Of a stretch of DNA of 64,000 bases, positions 21,991-33,228 are shown one piece after another (position 1 is the first letter of the stretch; the number at the start of each line of letters is the position of its first letter). Position numbers and translations under genes: made by a program. The stretch comes from Pseudo-nitzschia pungens (Eukaryota > Bacillariophyta > Bacillariophyceae > Bacillariales > Bacillariaceae). Under the pieces are notes generated by a model. The model searched no databases. It was not told the DNA's origin and saw only the letters and a program-made list of their open reading frames with translations. The stretch spans positions 3,011,001 through 3,075,000 of the forward strand of contig CM074758.1 of assembly GCA_037355855.1 (NCBI GenBank), given 5' to 3'.

Positions 21991-22727
21991 TGAATTGGTG
22001 TTGGACATGACGATATGGTGCTACAGGTTCAAGGATGCTGTGTGCTACTGACTACTATAGCATTACCGTGGGTTATCATTTCTACATATAATCATTTAGT
22101 AGAACCAGATATACGGGCCCTGCAGCTTGTCATGCACAACAGCAAGCAACCAAGCAGCACTGAATATGATCAAATAGATAACAGCACAGCACCACCAGCA
22201 CTATAGCAGCACAATGGTCAAAGTACTAGTAAAGGAGGAGCTCTTGCAGCAAGACTGCTGCTGTGTGCTAATGCTGTTGCCACTCTCTCTCTCTCTCTCT
22301 GTCTTTATATTGCCCCTGGCAAATAGCAAGTGGTTCTTAATACTGGTTTTGCTATTTCTTCATTATTTTTTAGTTTCACCATAAAACCCAAAAAAATCCA
22401 TTTTTGCAAGAATGCTACACGGACGGTACGTTGATACCTTAAGGGTTTAGTGGCTAAACTCACCAAGACAGCCATAGAAACAGTACATTTTCTACACGTG
22501 CATCAGCCGGTGACCTTACTAACACTTAACACCCCAAAAACACCCACCCTGTCTCTGCGTCTGTCTGCCCACCGGAAATAGAGGTTCAAAATATCCGAGA
22601 CAAAATTTTGATCACTTTTTTTTGCTCCGGTCTTCTATTTGCAACACTAATAAAGACAAGTTGTTCTGTAACAAATAGACCACTTTAAACTTTAAACCAC
22701 TATCACCATTAACTACAAGCACTCACC

Positions 22728-23333
22728 CTACTCCTCACAAGGCCACTGCGCTCGCGCTTCCTCCATCATTTTGATTTCCTCCGGGGACAGGTGTGCCTTT
22801 GCAATCTCCATCCTCTTGTTCGTGAGAGCCTTTGTTGTATTCAGTGCAATTCTAATATCCTCAGCCATCTTCTTTGCAACCTCTGTGTCCTTAAGTGTGA
22901 TATCCTCCTGCTGTAATTCCTTCAGTACAGCGTCATCCTCTGCAGTCCAGCAAGGAACTGCACCAACTGGAGCATTGTCCTTGGCTGCTACTAGTGTAGT
23001 CAGTATATCCTCTTTCTTCAGACCACTAAGCTTTTTGCCGAGCTTCCACTCGTAAATTTTTTTCATGTCATTCACTCGCAGCTTTGCGAAGTTGCCGCTG
23101 CATGACTAAATTAGTGCTTTGCACTCGGTTTCCTTCTTCGCATACTCCCCTGCACGAGCCTTTGCAGATTCCATTGATTTGATCTCCTTGTCACAATGGG
23201 ATTGTTTGTCCGCAATGTGCTGATAGTGACAGTTGTACGGTCTCCTGCCTAGAACAATATATTTCTTCCCTGCAGTATTTGCCTTTGCAATTGCATCTTG
23301 GATCTGACGCGCTGTAGTTGCTTCTGATGTCAT
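22728..23333 (-). pseudogene. Accessory ORF of pogo-like transposon, interrupted by one stop
   Basis: A 201-codon frame starts at the ATG 23333 (MTSEATTARQIQDAIAKAN), stops at a TAG at 23106, and continues in the same frame to 22728 with MKKIYEWKLGKKLSGLKKED, which looks like a SAP-type helix-turn-helix, and ALNTTKALTNKRMEIAKAHL. The first half has a Cys/His patch (YNCHYQHIADKQSHCDK). It lies about 200 bp downstream of the DDE transposase on the same strand and I read it as a second transposon protein, probably DNA binding. It is now a pseudogene, or the TAG is read through. Confidence 0.45.
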
Positions 23334-23531
23334 AACTCACTGCTGATTCCGTGGTGCTTGCTTCCGAAAAACTTTCCCGTCGAATCCAAAATTGATCAGC
23401 GTTTCAACTGCTACAGCGTTTCGCCGTTCGAGTTTGAGCAACTCCACCATTGCTGGGTCCTTTGTTTCATGGATATCTCCGTTTGGCAAAATCATGAGCT
23501 CGTGAACTATGTTACAATCTCTGAGACACTT

Positions 23532-25257
23532 TCATGTGAAAGGACTAATTTCAACCTGATTCCAAAAAGATCTCAATCGCTCCGGTGCGAAGGCCGCCTC
23601 AAATGCAGACTCTAATGCTGTATCCAATCCAAATACTATCATTGGATAATTGCTTGTCCGTAACAATCTCCCCTCTAAAGAGCGTAGTGTATGTAGTTTC
23701 TTTCTGTTCTTGTGATAGGCTGTCTTAAATGGGCTATAGCTCCAGTTAGTAACTTGGGTGACGTGAGTGGTGTTTGGCACTCCCGGTAGTAGCAGTACAC
23801 CCTTGCGACTCAATTCCTGCAGGAGCTGTTTGTCAAGACATCCTGGACCCAAATCCACAATTAGCAACACCCATTTACCATTTGCTGGCTGTATGTCTGG
23901 GTACAACGGAACAAGACTTGTTAGAATGTACTTACAAAACTCTGTGCTGTCCATGCCGGCGTTGGTGTTGCAGTTTGCCAAGTGTGCCTGTTTAGTGATT
24001 ATTCCAAAGCCCCATATTCCTTCGCAGGTGCCTGCACCATTGAGTTCATTAGTAAAAGTGCAGGAGATTTTTTTACTCTCTTCTATTGTTGCATTGCTCT
24101 TGAGTTGAAAGTGTACTGGAATAGGATCTCCAGTGGCAGTGCTTCCTCCTATCATCGTGCACTGTGAGCTGTTTTTGTGAGCCTTTGATGCTCCCTTTTG
24201 CAAAGTCGCGCTGCGTGGACTATATTCAATCACTGGATGACTGCCGGCGTGAGTGCAGGAACCGTCGAGCGTTAATCCAGTCTTGTTGACATTTAGGATA
24301 CGGTGCAATTGTAGCAGGAAGAATACAAGCTCCCCCATATGTCTGTTGAAGCGCTTGCTCTCAGTTGGCAAACAAGCAAATCCTCTCTCAAGCAGCAGTG
24401 ATTTCAAGTTGCTAAACCACTCATTAATCATATTGGAAGTGGTCCACAGAGCTCTTCTCTCCTCCAGCTGTGAGTTACTCTTATTCACTTAAATGCTTTG
24501 AGCAAACCAGGGTTGCAAGCGCCTGTAAAGACTATTGAAATCTTTAAAAGAACAAGAACACCTTGAAAGGCATGCTCTACAGCCTTCTTCCGATTCGGTT
24601 TCTCTCTCATTCCAGCAGAGCAAAGAAGAAAGGAAGTCTCCATTGCTGTAACCAGCGCTTCCTCCAATTCCAGTGGAATAGTTGATGGTCTCCCCTGACG
24701 TCTGGTGGACAAGCCTTTGTTCTTTTGGGTCAGGCGCCATTTCAAAGTGTTCATCTTAATATCAGTACCATTCATTCTGTTCACTCTATGGCATGCCTCC
24801 TCCAGCGAGATATGCTTTGATCCAAGCTGCTCCTTGTAAATCTTTTCTGCAGCAAGATCAGACTCTTCCAACTTCTCTTTCTCCTTGTGATTCATTCTCA
24901 TGTCATACATCAACTGGGTATGGTTTCTCCTTGGCTTCTTCAAACGCCCCTCCCCACCTCTTTCTGTTCCTCTATGTCCTCTATCACCATGTCCTCTATC
25001 TCGCCAGCGATGCTGCTATTGGCGTAGCCACTACTGCTGCTGAGCGTTGTGGTTGAACTTTTGTTTTGGTTATTGCAGTTTTGGCAATAATTGCCCTTTG
25101 ATGCAAGAGCCAATGGGGATCCAGCAGCAGAAGCCAAAGGAGAAATTGATGGCGCCAACACTTTATTTGCTAGGGTGATTGACCCTGGGATAGTCTCCTT
25201 AATATACTTGGTCAGGAGTCTAAGCACTCTGTTTTGGAGAGACTTATTAGTACATTC
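23532..25257 (-). pseudogene. pogo-like DDE transposase, main part (decayed)
   Basis: This is the bulk of a Tc1/mariner-superfamily (pogo-like, DDE_1) transposase on the minus strand. Three frames connect in order: 24940-25257 (KVLAPSISPLASAAGSP.., acidic end), 24485-24943 with a helix-turn-helix-type region (HISLEEACHRVNRMNGTDIK and GLSTRRQGRPSTIPLEL), and 23532-24488 with the catalytic domain: LTLDGSCTHAGSHPVIEYS (first Asp), LLIVDLGPGCLDKQLLQELS (second Asp) and PNTTHVTQVTNWSYSPFK, where the position that is usually a third Asp reads Asn. The frame changes near 24941 and the stop near 24485 could be short introns or decay; with the LTR insertions upstream and the Asn the gene is almost certainly dead. 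Confidence 0.7.
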
Positions 25258-25608
25258 TGTAACACTCTAGGGTAGAACTAGGTGGAGTGGTACGTGATAG
25301 AGGTATTTTCATAAAGAAAGGTTATAAAATTGTGAATGGTTGCATACTTTATGAGATGGGAATGATTTCTTGAGTATGGAATGAATGAGCGATTGAACAA
25401 TAATATTTTTCATTGGGCATAGTATCAATAATCAGCGAGTCACGGGAATCTTTGTTTATCTTCATATTTGAGTATCTAATCAATATTTGTTGTATGTATA
25501 TATATACCAAACATATATACAGGAATACCACATATATTGGAGTACATGCGGGATTCAATAATCATTTAGAGACTTTCATAGGATGTAACATTAACATGTT
25601 ACACATTC
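25253..25608 (-). repeat. Solo LTR of the Gag-only family
   Basis: The LTR is 25258-25603 (346 bp, minus orientation), with the 5-bp target duplication CATTC at 25253-25257 and 25604-25608. It is of the TGTAACATGTTAATGTTAC...TTACA type found in element 3. It marks an element lost by LTR-LTR recombination after insertion in the transposase gene. Confidence 0.9.
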
Positions 25609-25627
25609 TTCTTAAGTGAATCCGTAC

Positions 25628-25818
25628 TGCCGTGCACCGGAATACAGTCACGAGTCCACTCGGGACTGGATTAAGGATAAGGATGAATTACGATTAGCGA
25701 GCGTCCGTATCGCCAACAGGGAGACGGTCTCTCAATCCGATAGCAATAGACTAATTGATAGAGCTCACAATTTGCATATCACTACTATTCTAATCACTAG
25801 TAGGCCCGGGGTATGGCA
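25628..25818 (+). repeat. 5' LTR of gypsy element
   Basis: Begins TGCCGTGCACCGG and ends GGGGTATGGCA; matches 31294-31484 along its length by eye. Confidence 0.93.
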
Positions 25819-25832
25819 TGATTTTAAAATCA
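25819..25832. other. Perfect palindrome at primer-binding position (gypsy element)
   Basis: TGATTTTAAAATCA follows the 5' LTR without a gap, in place of a standard tRNA primer-binding site starting TGG. Confidence 0.85.
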
Positions 25833-26553
25833 AGCTGAGCGCTGATGACCATGAGCAGAAAGGTACCGATCGACCAAGGCGCCGACGGGACCGAAAGACT
25901 GCCAAAAATGGAGGCGCAGAGAAGCAAAACAGGGAGAAGGATATCCAGTGTCTGCAGCACAAGGAAGACCGACCCCAGCAACCGTTGGCGCCCAAAGAAG
26001 GGAGCAACAGCAGCAACAGAGACACCTAAGTACCTGAACAGGACCATGGTCGACAAAAGAAATAATCGAATAAAATGAGTGTCGAAAAAGTGACACATAA
26101 TCCAGTGAGTGGACTAATTGGACCAACACTGAGTGGATGGACAGACCGAACAGGGATGCCAACCACAACCGAAATATACGGATATCCGGAAAGGTATATA
26201 ATGAATACCCAAACACCACCAATCCCACGGGAAACGGGAAGTGGGACCGGCCCGGTGATTGCTTAATAGGGAAGCAACGCCGGAGAACCACGGGAATCGA
26301 ATCCCACGAAATAAAAACAGAAACAACTCCGGAGAACCACAGGATTCCCGGGAACCAAAGAGAGAAACAACTCCCACCATCACGATGGTTGGAAACAAAA
26401 TCAGTTACAACACGAGTTATCGCGTGGAAATCAAATCTAGTAGCAAAAACTGCAAAATCTGGAGCAGTCACTCTTGCTCATTTCCACACTAAAATTAGCA
26501 GATAACAAAAATAAAGTAACTAAACCAAATAAAGTAAATAAAACTGATTAACC
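25833..26553 (+). other. 5' leader of gypsy element
   Basis: About 720 bp of untranslated leader between the palindrome and the gag ATG. It is purine rich, with repeated phrases (GGGAATCGAATCCC, CACGGGAA) at about 26285-26370. It may hold packaging signals. The short ORFs here show no recognisable domain. Confidence 0.55.
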
Positions 26554-27993
26554 ATGGCGACCAAAGGAACCAAATTGAAACCCTTCAACGTCACACGGGA
26601 GGACTGGCCGGAAGACGCCACCACCGTAAAGATGAATGTAGACAGCGAACAAGGTGGAATCGCATTCAGCGACTACCTGAAGGTTCTCAATGGTACTGAA
26701 AGACCAGAACTCTTCCTTATCTGGAAGAGAGACTTTGACCAGAAAATTGCTGGCAATGACAAACTCAACGGGGACCAGAAATTGGAGGTTCTACAGAGAA
26801 TCCTCTCTATTGAGGCACTCGGACTTGTCCAGCGAACGCTCGCGCGGACCTACTTGGCCGAACCGACCCACAAGGTCCATCACACCAGACAAGTACAGAA
26901 AAAGATCCAAGAGATCGAGCAAAGGGACCAAGCAAACATCCTGCTATCACTGGGGCAAGACGCCACCGAAACTCCCACGGGAGCCTCCAAGGAGAAGGCA
27001 AAGGAGAAATCTCCAACCGCCGACAAAACCGACACAGCCACGGCGAGATCGGACAAGGAATCAGAGACCGACAACCTCGAGTCCCCAATCCCAAAGAAAA
27101 AGGTCGCAAGCGCCCTCATCCAGTACTACCAATCCCAGGAGTACAGAAAGGATGTCATCGAGGAATGCATGCATGCCCTCAAGCTCAAAATCTTTGGCAA
27201 TGACCAACACGGCAAGCGCTCGTATATCGTCCTCCGCCGATTCATGCGAGGCATGCGCGTGGACCTCAAACATGGCATTAGAGCCTGGGCCAACCGAATG
27301 GCCGAACTCCAAAGCTACCTCCCAGATTGCCTCTGGGAATGTGGCAGTGACCAAATGGAAACACCAAGAAGTTTCACTCAAGGAGAAATGAAGGAAATCC
27401 TAGATGCCAACATGACCCACTCCCAACGCGAGAAGCTGGAGCACATTAGTTGGGACCTCTACACCCACTCCTTTAACACCACTATCGACAAGCTCGAAAA
27501 CCTGGAAATCACCATCCGGAAGGAAGCACTAATGCAACAACGCATCACCGACCTCGAAAAGCAGACCGGTGTCACCAAGAAGACCCCCAAGGCCGCATCT
27601 GGGGGAGGAACCCATCACGGGAAATCCCCTGGCAAAAAGAAGCGCCCTGTGGATAACAGCAACAAACAGCTATGCAAGACCTGTGGCAAGGTCCATGCCG
27701 GCAAATGCTGGAAACTAACCGGTGGTCCCCACAAGAAGGGGAAGTTCGACCGGGAAACCATCAACCTGCTCAAGGAGCATTTTGTGGCAAAAGAACAAGA
27801 CTCAGACACTGAGCAACACTCCAAACCCCACTGGGGAAGGAACCTATCGAACCACGAGTACTCTTATGTACTGGCCACGGCCCAAGCTGACCACGAAGTC
27901 TCCGATGACGAGATCGACATCTCCGAACGGGAACTCAAAGAGTACAGAAGAAAGTACAGGAAGACCTTTAAAAAGAAAGGATCCCACAACTGA
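26554..27993 (+). CDS. gag: Gag of Ty3/gypsy element
   Basis: This 479-aa structural protein starts ATGGCGACC and has a helical capsid-like centre (RRFMRGMRVDLKHGIRAWANRM, about residues 228-249), a coiled stretch (KLENLEITIRKEALMQQRITDLEKQ) and one zinc knuckle LCKTCGKVHAGKCW (C-x2-C-x3-H-x3-C, near residue 372) for RNA binding. An acidic and basic tail follows. The TGA stop is followed at once by the ATG of pol in the same frame, so Gag-Pol could form by readthrough, or Pol could start separately. Confidence 0.88.
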   Translation: MATKGTKLKPFNVTREDWPEDATTVKMNVDSEQGGIAFSDYLKVLNGTERPELFLIWKRDFDQKIAGNDKLNGDQKLEVLQRILSIEALGLVQRTLARTYLAEPTHKVHHTRQVQKKIQEIEQRDQANILLSLGQDATETPTGASKEKAKEKSPTADKTDTATARSDKESETDNLESPIPKKKVASALIQYYQSQEYRKDVIEECMHALKLKIFGNDQHGKRSYIVLRRFMRGMRVDLKHGIRAWANRMAELQSYLPDCLWECGSDQMETPRSFTQGEMKEILDANMTHSQREKLEHISWDLYTHSFNTTIDKLENLEITIRKEALMQQRITDLEKQTGVTKKTPKAASGGGTHHGKSPGKKKRPVDNSNKQLCKTCGKVHAGKCWKLTGGPHKKGKFDRETINLLKEHFVAKEQDSDTEQHSKPHWGRNLSNHEYSYVLATAQADHEVSDDEIDISERELKEYRRKYRKTFKKKGSHN

Positions 27994-30900
27994 ATGGCTT
28001 CTGATACCATCCACACCGGACCGCGCGTAATCAACCGATTCGCAGACGTCTGTGTGGAGGTATTGGACCACAAGGGAAGGGGGAGGATGCTCCGGGGCCT
28101 ACTCGACTCCGGGTGCTCCAAATCCATCATACTAAGGCACTTTGTCGACCGAAGTCAACTAACGAACCGAGACCGAAGATCTGTCACCTACAACACATAT
28201 GGGGGCAAGTTCAGAACCAAGTCTGCGGCTTCAGTGGGACTAAGGCTGATAGAATTTTCAAACTCCAAGACCATCAAGTGGACCTTTCAAGTGGATGAAT
28301 ACCATCACCACGAAGAAGTACCCTATGACATGATTATAGGATCCGACCTAATGGCACAACTGGGACTGGATATAAAATACAGCTCCCGGACAATTGAATG
28401 GCAGGGCGACTCCATTCCCATGAAAGGGATGGGGGAGCTCTCGGACCCGGACAAATGTGAGGCAGTATTCTTTGCCAACACACAAAGTCCAATCCTCCAA
28501 CAGGAGGAAGAGAGGCAATCCAAAATTCTGGATGCAGACTACTCCAAGGTAGATATCGACGCTATGGTCAACGACCTGGAGATCACAGACGAGTCCAAGG
28601 AAGCCTTGAAGAAAACACTAAAGAAATTCCCAACGCTCTTTGGAGGAGGTCTGGGACTACTGAGGAACATAGAACCGGTGTCCATTGAACTCCAACCAGG
28701 GGTCAAACCGGTTCGGCAGCGGTATTATTCGGTACCCCATGCGTTCGAACAAGCCCTCCGGAAGGAGATCACCAGGCTCTGTGATATTGGAGTGCTGGAA
28801 AAACTCCCCCATGATGATGACTCCCCATGGGCATCTCCCACATTCTGTCAACCAAAGAAGACAGGCGATATCCGAGTCCTTACAGACTTCCGGAAAATGA
28901 ATGCAGCAATCCAGAGGAAACCGTTCCCACTACCACGAATAGGGGAAACAATCCAGAGACTACAAAAGTTCAAATCAGCTACGGCACTGGACTTGTCCCA
29001 AGGATACTATACCATCCCCATTTGCAAGGAGAGCCAAAAGATTTGCTCCACCATTTTACCATGGGGAAAGTATGCCTACAAGAGACTGGCAATGGGAATC
29101 GCATGCGCACCGGATATCTTCCAATCCGTCATGATGAACCTACTCGGTGACCTGGACTATGTGCTGGTCTATATTGATGATATTCTCATCATCCAGCGAG
29201 AAGGGGAATCCGAACAGGATCACCTCAACAAGATAGATACAGTCCTACAGAGACTGGACGATGCTGGCTTCCGAGCCAACCTCAGAAAATCCTTTTTCAT
29301 GCAAAAAGAAGTGGAATATCTGGGATTTCTGTTAACAACAGAAGGCATTCAGCCCCAGCCAAAGAAACTGGAGGCGATGAAGCGCCTGGAAGCCCCCAAG
29401 AACACCAAGCAACTCAAGATGTTCCTTGGTATGGTAAATTTCTACCGGGACATGTGGAAGCGCCGCTCCCACATCCTAGCCCCTCTAAACAAACTAGCAG
29501 GGAAAAAGGGCAAAATGAATTGGTACTGGGGTCCAGCAGAGCAGAAAGCTTTCATGGAGGCGAAAAGGATGCTCGCAGATGAAGCAAAGCTTGCATTCCC
29601 AGACTTTACGAAACCATTTCATCTCTACTCAGACGCCAGTGACAGGCAACTGGGAGCAACTGTATGCCAAGATGGCAAGCCCCTTGGTTTCTACACCCGG
29701 AAGCTGAACTCTGCGCAGCTCAACTACACGGTCGGAGAGAAAGAACTCCTGGGCATAGTAGAAGGGCTAAAAGCGTTTGAAGGAATCCTACGAGGACAAG
29801 ATGTGATTATTCACACAGACCACCTAAACCTACTGTATCAGCAGATGCCGACGCAGAGAATGGTCCGGTGGAGACTCCTTATGGAGGAGTTCCATCCAGT
29901 AGTCAAGCATGTTGCGGGCAAAGATAATGATGCAGCAGACGCACTGTCTCGCCTGGACATTACTGATGATCCAGCGGACACAGTGGAATGGCTACCACCG
30001 AATAAGCCCCTCACCTACGCGGATGAGGAAGAGCACCTCCGGCAACTCCTATTCCCACTTGGAGAAGAAGCTCCGGAAGAATTCCAGGGCAATAGTGCAT
30101 TCCCACTTGCCCCGGACATGATTCAGTTCTACCAGCAAAAGGACACAGGAATCGTGAATGCTCTGGAAAAAGACAACCGCCTAACCACCAAAAATGTGGA
30201 AGGTTACAGTCTAATCCACAAAGAAGGAAAGATTCTGATCCCGGACAAACTCAAGGATAGAGTTATGGAATGGTACCACAGTATGTTGGTCCATCCCGGA
30301 GAAAAGAGAATGGAACAGAGCATACGCTCAGTCTTCACCTGGAAAGGCCTACGGAAGGACGTCCAGGACCTTTGTAAGCACTGCCACACGTGTCAGATGT
30401 TTAAGAAGAGTGGCCGGAAGAAGTATGGACTACTACCGGAAAAAGCAGCTGAGGTCACCAAATGGCAGAGGGTCAATGTGGACCTCTGGGGACCTGCAAC
30501 TGTCCACAACAAAAATGGTAAAGACTACCAAATCCATGTCCTCACCATGGTGGACCCAGTGACCGGATGGTTTGAACTGGCTCACCTGAAGGACTCCCCA
30601 AATGCAGCAGAAACTCAACGATTGTTGGACAGCACCTGGCTGGCAAGGTATCCGCGCCCAAAGGAAATTGGCTTTGATGGCGGGAGTGAGTTCAAAGCAG
30701 AGTTCCAAGAGCTCTGCGAGAACATGGGGATGAAAAGAAAGCCCAGTGGGGCTTGGAACCCACAATCCAACTCGGTGTTGGAAAGGATCCATCAGGTATT
30801 AAAGGACTGTCTGTTGTCCTTCAACCTGGAAAATAGGGACCTCCACGAGAAGGACCCTTTTGAGGAATTCACCACCAAGGCAGCATATGCTATCAGAAGC

Positions 30901-31269
30901 GCCATCCATACTACCCTGGGGTACTCCCCAGCGCAACTGGTGTTTGGTTGAGACATGTTCATGCCGGTGAACTTCCCAGTGGATTGGGAAGCAATCCAAG
31001 CTAGGAAGCAGAAAAGCATCCACAAGAGCAACATCAGGGAGAACCAGAAGAGGATCCCCCATGTCTATAAAGAAGGCGACTATGTCACCCTGGAAAGGAA
31101 GGGCATTATTCCAAAACTATCCTTCCCACGGCAAGGACCTTACAAGGTGCTCAAGGCCCATGATAATGGAACTGTAACTATTGAAACTGCTCCTTTTGTG
31201 ACTGATCGGGTTAACATCAGGAGAGTCCACCCCTATTATTGCAGGGGTAGCCCTGAACCAGAGAAGTAA
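27994..31269 (+). pseudogene. pol: Pol of Ty3/gypsy element, one in-frame TGA
   Basis: The polyprotein has an aspartic protease (LLDSGCSKS, near residue 36), reverse transcriptase with VYIDDILII (near 392), RNase H (LYSDASDRQLGATV, EKELLGIVEGLKAFE, HTDHLNLL), an HHCC integrase zinc domain (HPGEKRMEQ..CKHCHTCQ, about 767-805), an integrase core with the D,D,E residues in VDLWGP, GFDGGSEF and SVLERIHQ, and a GPY/F region (PRQGPYKVL). The order defines Ty3/gypsy; no chromodomain is present after GPY/F. A TGA at 30949-30951 interrupts LVFG*DMFMPVNF, where Arg would be usual, so a CGA to TGA change at a CpG is likely. Otherwise the frame is intact to 31269. Confidence 0.9.
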
Positions 31270-31293
31270 TTATTACAGTACCATGGAGGAGCA

Positions 31294-31484
31294 TGCCGTG
31301 CACCGGAATACAGTCACGAGTCCACTCGGGACTGGATTAAGGATAAGGATGAATTACGATTAGCGAGCGTCCGTATCGCCAACAGGGAGACGGTCTCTCA
31401 ATCCGATAGCAATAGACTAATTGATAGAGCTCACAATTTGCATATCACTACTATTCTAATCACTAGTAGGCCCGGGGTATGGCA
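31294..31484 (+). repeat. 3' LTR of gypsy element
   Basis: Identical by eye to 25628-25818 and followed by the TSD copy CGTAC. Confidence 0.93.
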
Positions 31485-31489
31485 CGTAC

Positions 31490-31553
31490 ATCCTCATAGC
31501 TTCAGCCATAATGTACCGGAACTTCCTGTTGAACCTGTAAAGATTAGCCAGAT
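31490..31553 (-). pseudogene. Fragment of pogo-like transposase between two LTR elements
   Basis: 64 bp of the old transposase coding sequence, on the minus strand, between the gypsy element and Gag-only element 3. It reads HLANLYRF, then NRKFRYIMAEAMRMYG. It connects in frame to 25609-25622 on one side and 34635-34680 on the other when one TSD copy of each insertion is removed. A TAA occurs at the junction with 25609-25622. Confidence 0.65.
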
Positions 31554-31558
31554 GTCTT

Positions 31559-31876
31559 TGTAACATGTTAATGTTACGATCCTACGAAAGTCTCTAAATG
31601 ATTATTGAATCCCGCATGTACTCCAATATATGTGGTATTCATGTATGTATGCTTGGTATATATACACATACAGTTCGATAGTGATTATATTCAAGTATCA
31701 AGATATATCAAGAGTCTTTATGACTCGCTGATAATCTTCGCTCGCTCATTCATCCCATACTCAAGGAATCATTCCCATCTCGTAAAGTATTCAACCATTC
31801 ACAATATTATAATTATTCTTTATTAAAATACCTCTACCGCGTACCACTCCATCTAATTCTACCCTAGAGTGTTACA
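31559..31876 (+). repeat. 5' LTR of Gag-only element 3
   Basis: Begins TGTAACATGTTAATGTTAC and ends CCCTAGAGTGTTACA. Confidence 0.92.
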
Positions 31877-31888
31877 CAGTAATTACTG
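31877..31888. other. Perfect palindrome at primer-binding position (element 3)
   Basis: CAGTAATTACTG directly after the 5' LTR, as in elements 1, 4 and 5. Confidence 0.85.
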
Positions 31889-32092
31889 TCCGCTTGAAAG
31901 TAGAAGACAAAGACAAGAACTCAGTACTGAATCCAAAACAACCTTTATCCTAAACAACAGGGATACATCGATACCCTGACAAGCAAGAAGAAACAACGTC
32001 GATCGAAATCTACAACCGATCGAGCAAGAACTACGAGACGCCGAATCGATCGCACAACGAATCGATCGAACGCGACGAATCAAGAAACAACC

Positions 32093-33209
32093 ATGGCAGG
32101 ACTTTACAGAGATCCTCCAATCAATTACATCCCTTCATTTAAGAGAAGCAAGCCAAAACTCACCAAGCTCTCCATTACACGTGCCAATGGGAACCCCGAC
32201 AGCATGAAGATCCCTCTATTCACCAACAGAGGAGGACTAGAGGAATTTCTATTTGTTGAAGAAGCCTTCACAAACGCCGCGAAACTTCTAGGACTACCAA
32301 TCAACGAGTATATCCCTCACTTCAATCGTTGTCTCTCCGTTGACGCCCAAACGAAATGGACCGACTTAACGAGCAACCAACGTCAATATCCACGAACGCT
32401 CAACGGATACAAGCAAGCAATTATTGACTTTATCAAGCAAGACTATTGCAATGCAACAGACGCCAAAGATATCATGCATACATACCTTCGCACGCTGAAA
32501 AAACCAAGCAATGTCTCTTGTAAAGACCATGCAGACCGAATGCTAATCCTCTTCAAATATACCAAAAGACTCCAAGGACATGGAACTGACCTATCACCAA
32601 CAGAGGCCAAGACCATTCTGCTACACACCTTCCCAAGCAAATGGATCAACAGCTATGGTCTAATCCACCAAGGAATCCACGAAGATACCACTGTACGGTT
32701 TATAGTGGACCATATGAGCTGTTTAGAGCGCCAAAGAAAAAAGAAAACAAGCATCGGCCACTGATTCGGACGCTGAAAGCATCGACAGCGACAGCTCGAA
32801 CGCCGACAACAACAGCTCTGATTCGGACAGTGACACCGACGCTGAATCCGAAGAAGAAGAATATGGAGATCAAGCAGAGATCCGCAACAATAACAAAAGG
32901 AAATACAACAATCCCTGCAGGATCCCCGGACACGATCACGATTGGTCCGAATGCCCAAAGAACAGATATTCCAAAAAGAGCAAGAGCAGCAACAACAGCA
33001 CTGCTGCGGCTCCTAGCAATGAAACTGGAAGCACTGCTTCCAATGAATCCTTCCAAGCACACATGAAACGCGCCATGGAATCATACTGCGCCCAACATGA
33101 TGGAACACTTGAAAGAACTATCGAAGGTACCATTATCTTCAAACCCAAAACCAAACCGCCTCGCTTTCGACGGCAACCGATTACCACGCCGGCTTATCCA
33201 GCCCGGTGA
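32093..33209 (+). pseudogene. gag: gag gene of element 3, one frameshift
   Basis: It starts MAGLYRDPPINYIPSFKRSK and follows the family Gag to CLERQRKKKTS, where the first frame stops at 32764. The rest (Ser/Asp-rich linker, zinc-knuckle-like CRIPGHDHDWSECPKN, and a diverged C-terminus ending PAYPAR at 33209) lies in another frame, so a one-base indel in the A-rich stretch at about 32735-32750 is the likely break. This is a different lesion from that in element 1. The C-terminus after YCAQHDG differs from the other copies. Confidence 0.85.
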
Positions 33210-33228
33210 TACCAAACAACAATACAGC

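Larger units (their letters stand above)
19878..22727. other. Intergenic region with repeat DNA, no gene seen
   Basis: 2.85 kb. Up to about 20.7 kb it is host-type spacer with TACCGGTA and GTAAGTTACC words and should include the LRR-gene promoter. A 20-bp tandem repeat sits at 20949-21058. From 21.1 to 22.3 kb the sequence is CTAGTAGT-rich repeat DNA, including the stretch 21848-21990 that resembles the insertion target of the 25-kb transposon. No coding sequence could be supported. Confidence 0.4.
25623..31489 (+). mobile_element. Ty3/gypsy LTR retrotransposon (nearly intact)
   Basis: The element spans 25628-31484 (5857 bp) with 191-bp LTRs that look identical, ends TGCC..GGCA, and TSD CGTAC at 25623-25627 and 31485-31489. 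It carries gag, then pol in the order protease, RT, RNase H, integrase, which is the Ty3/gypsy order. Just inside the 3' LTR is a purine-rich CATGGAGGAGCA. It is inserted in the pogo-like transposase gene. Identical LTRs point to a very recent event, though pol carries a TGA near its end. Confidence 0.93.

Noticed and set aside
22015..22206. 63-aa ORF in repeat DNA
   Set aside because: No family, no conserved context, lies in dispersed repeat sequence.
30949..30951. Selenocysteine or reassigned TGA in gypsy pol
   Set aside because: Position normally holds Arg, the change fits CGA to TGA, and all host genes end normally with TGA, TAG or TAA.
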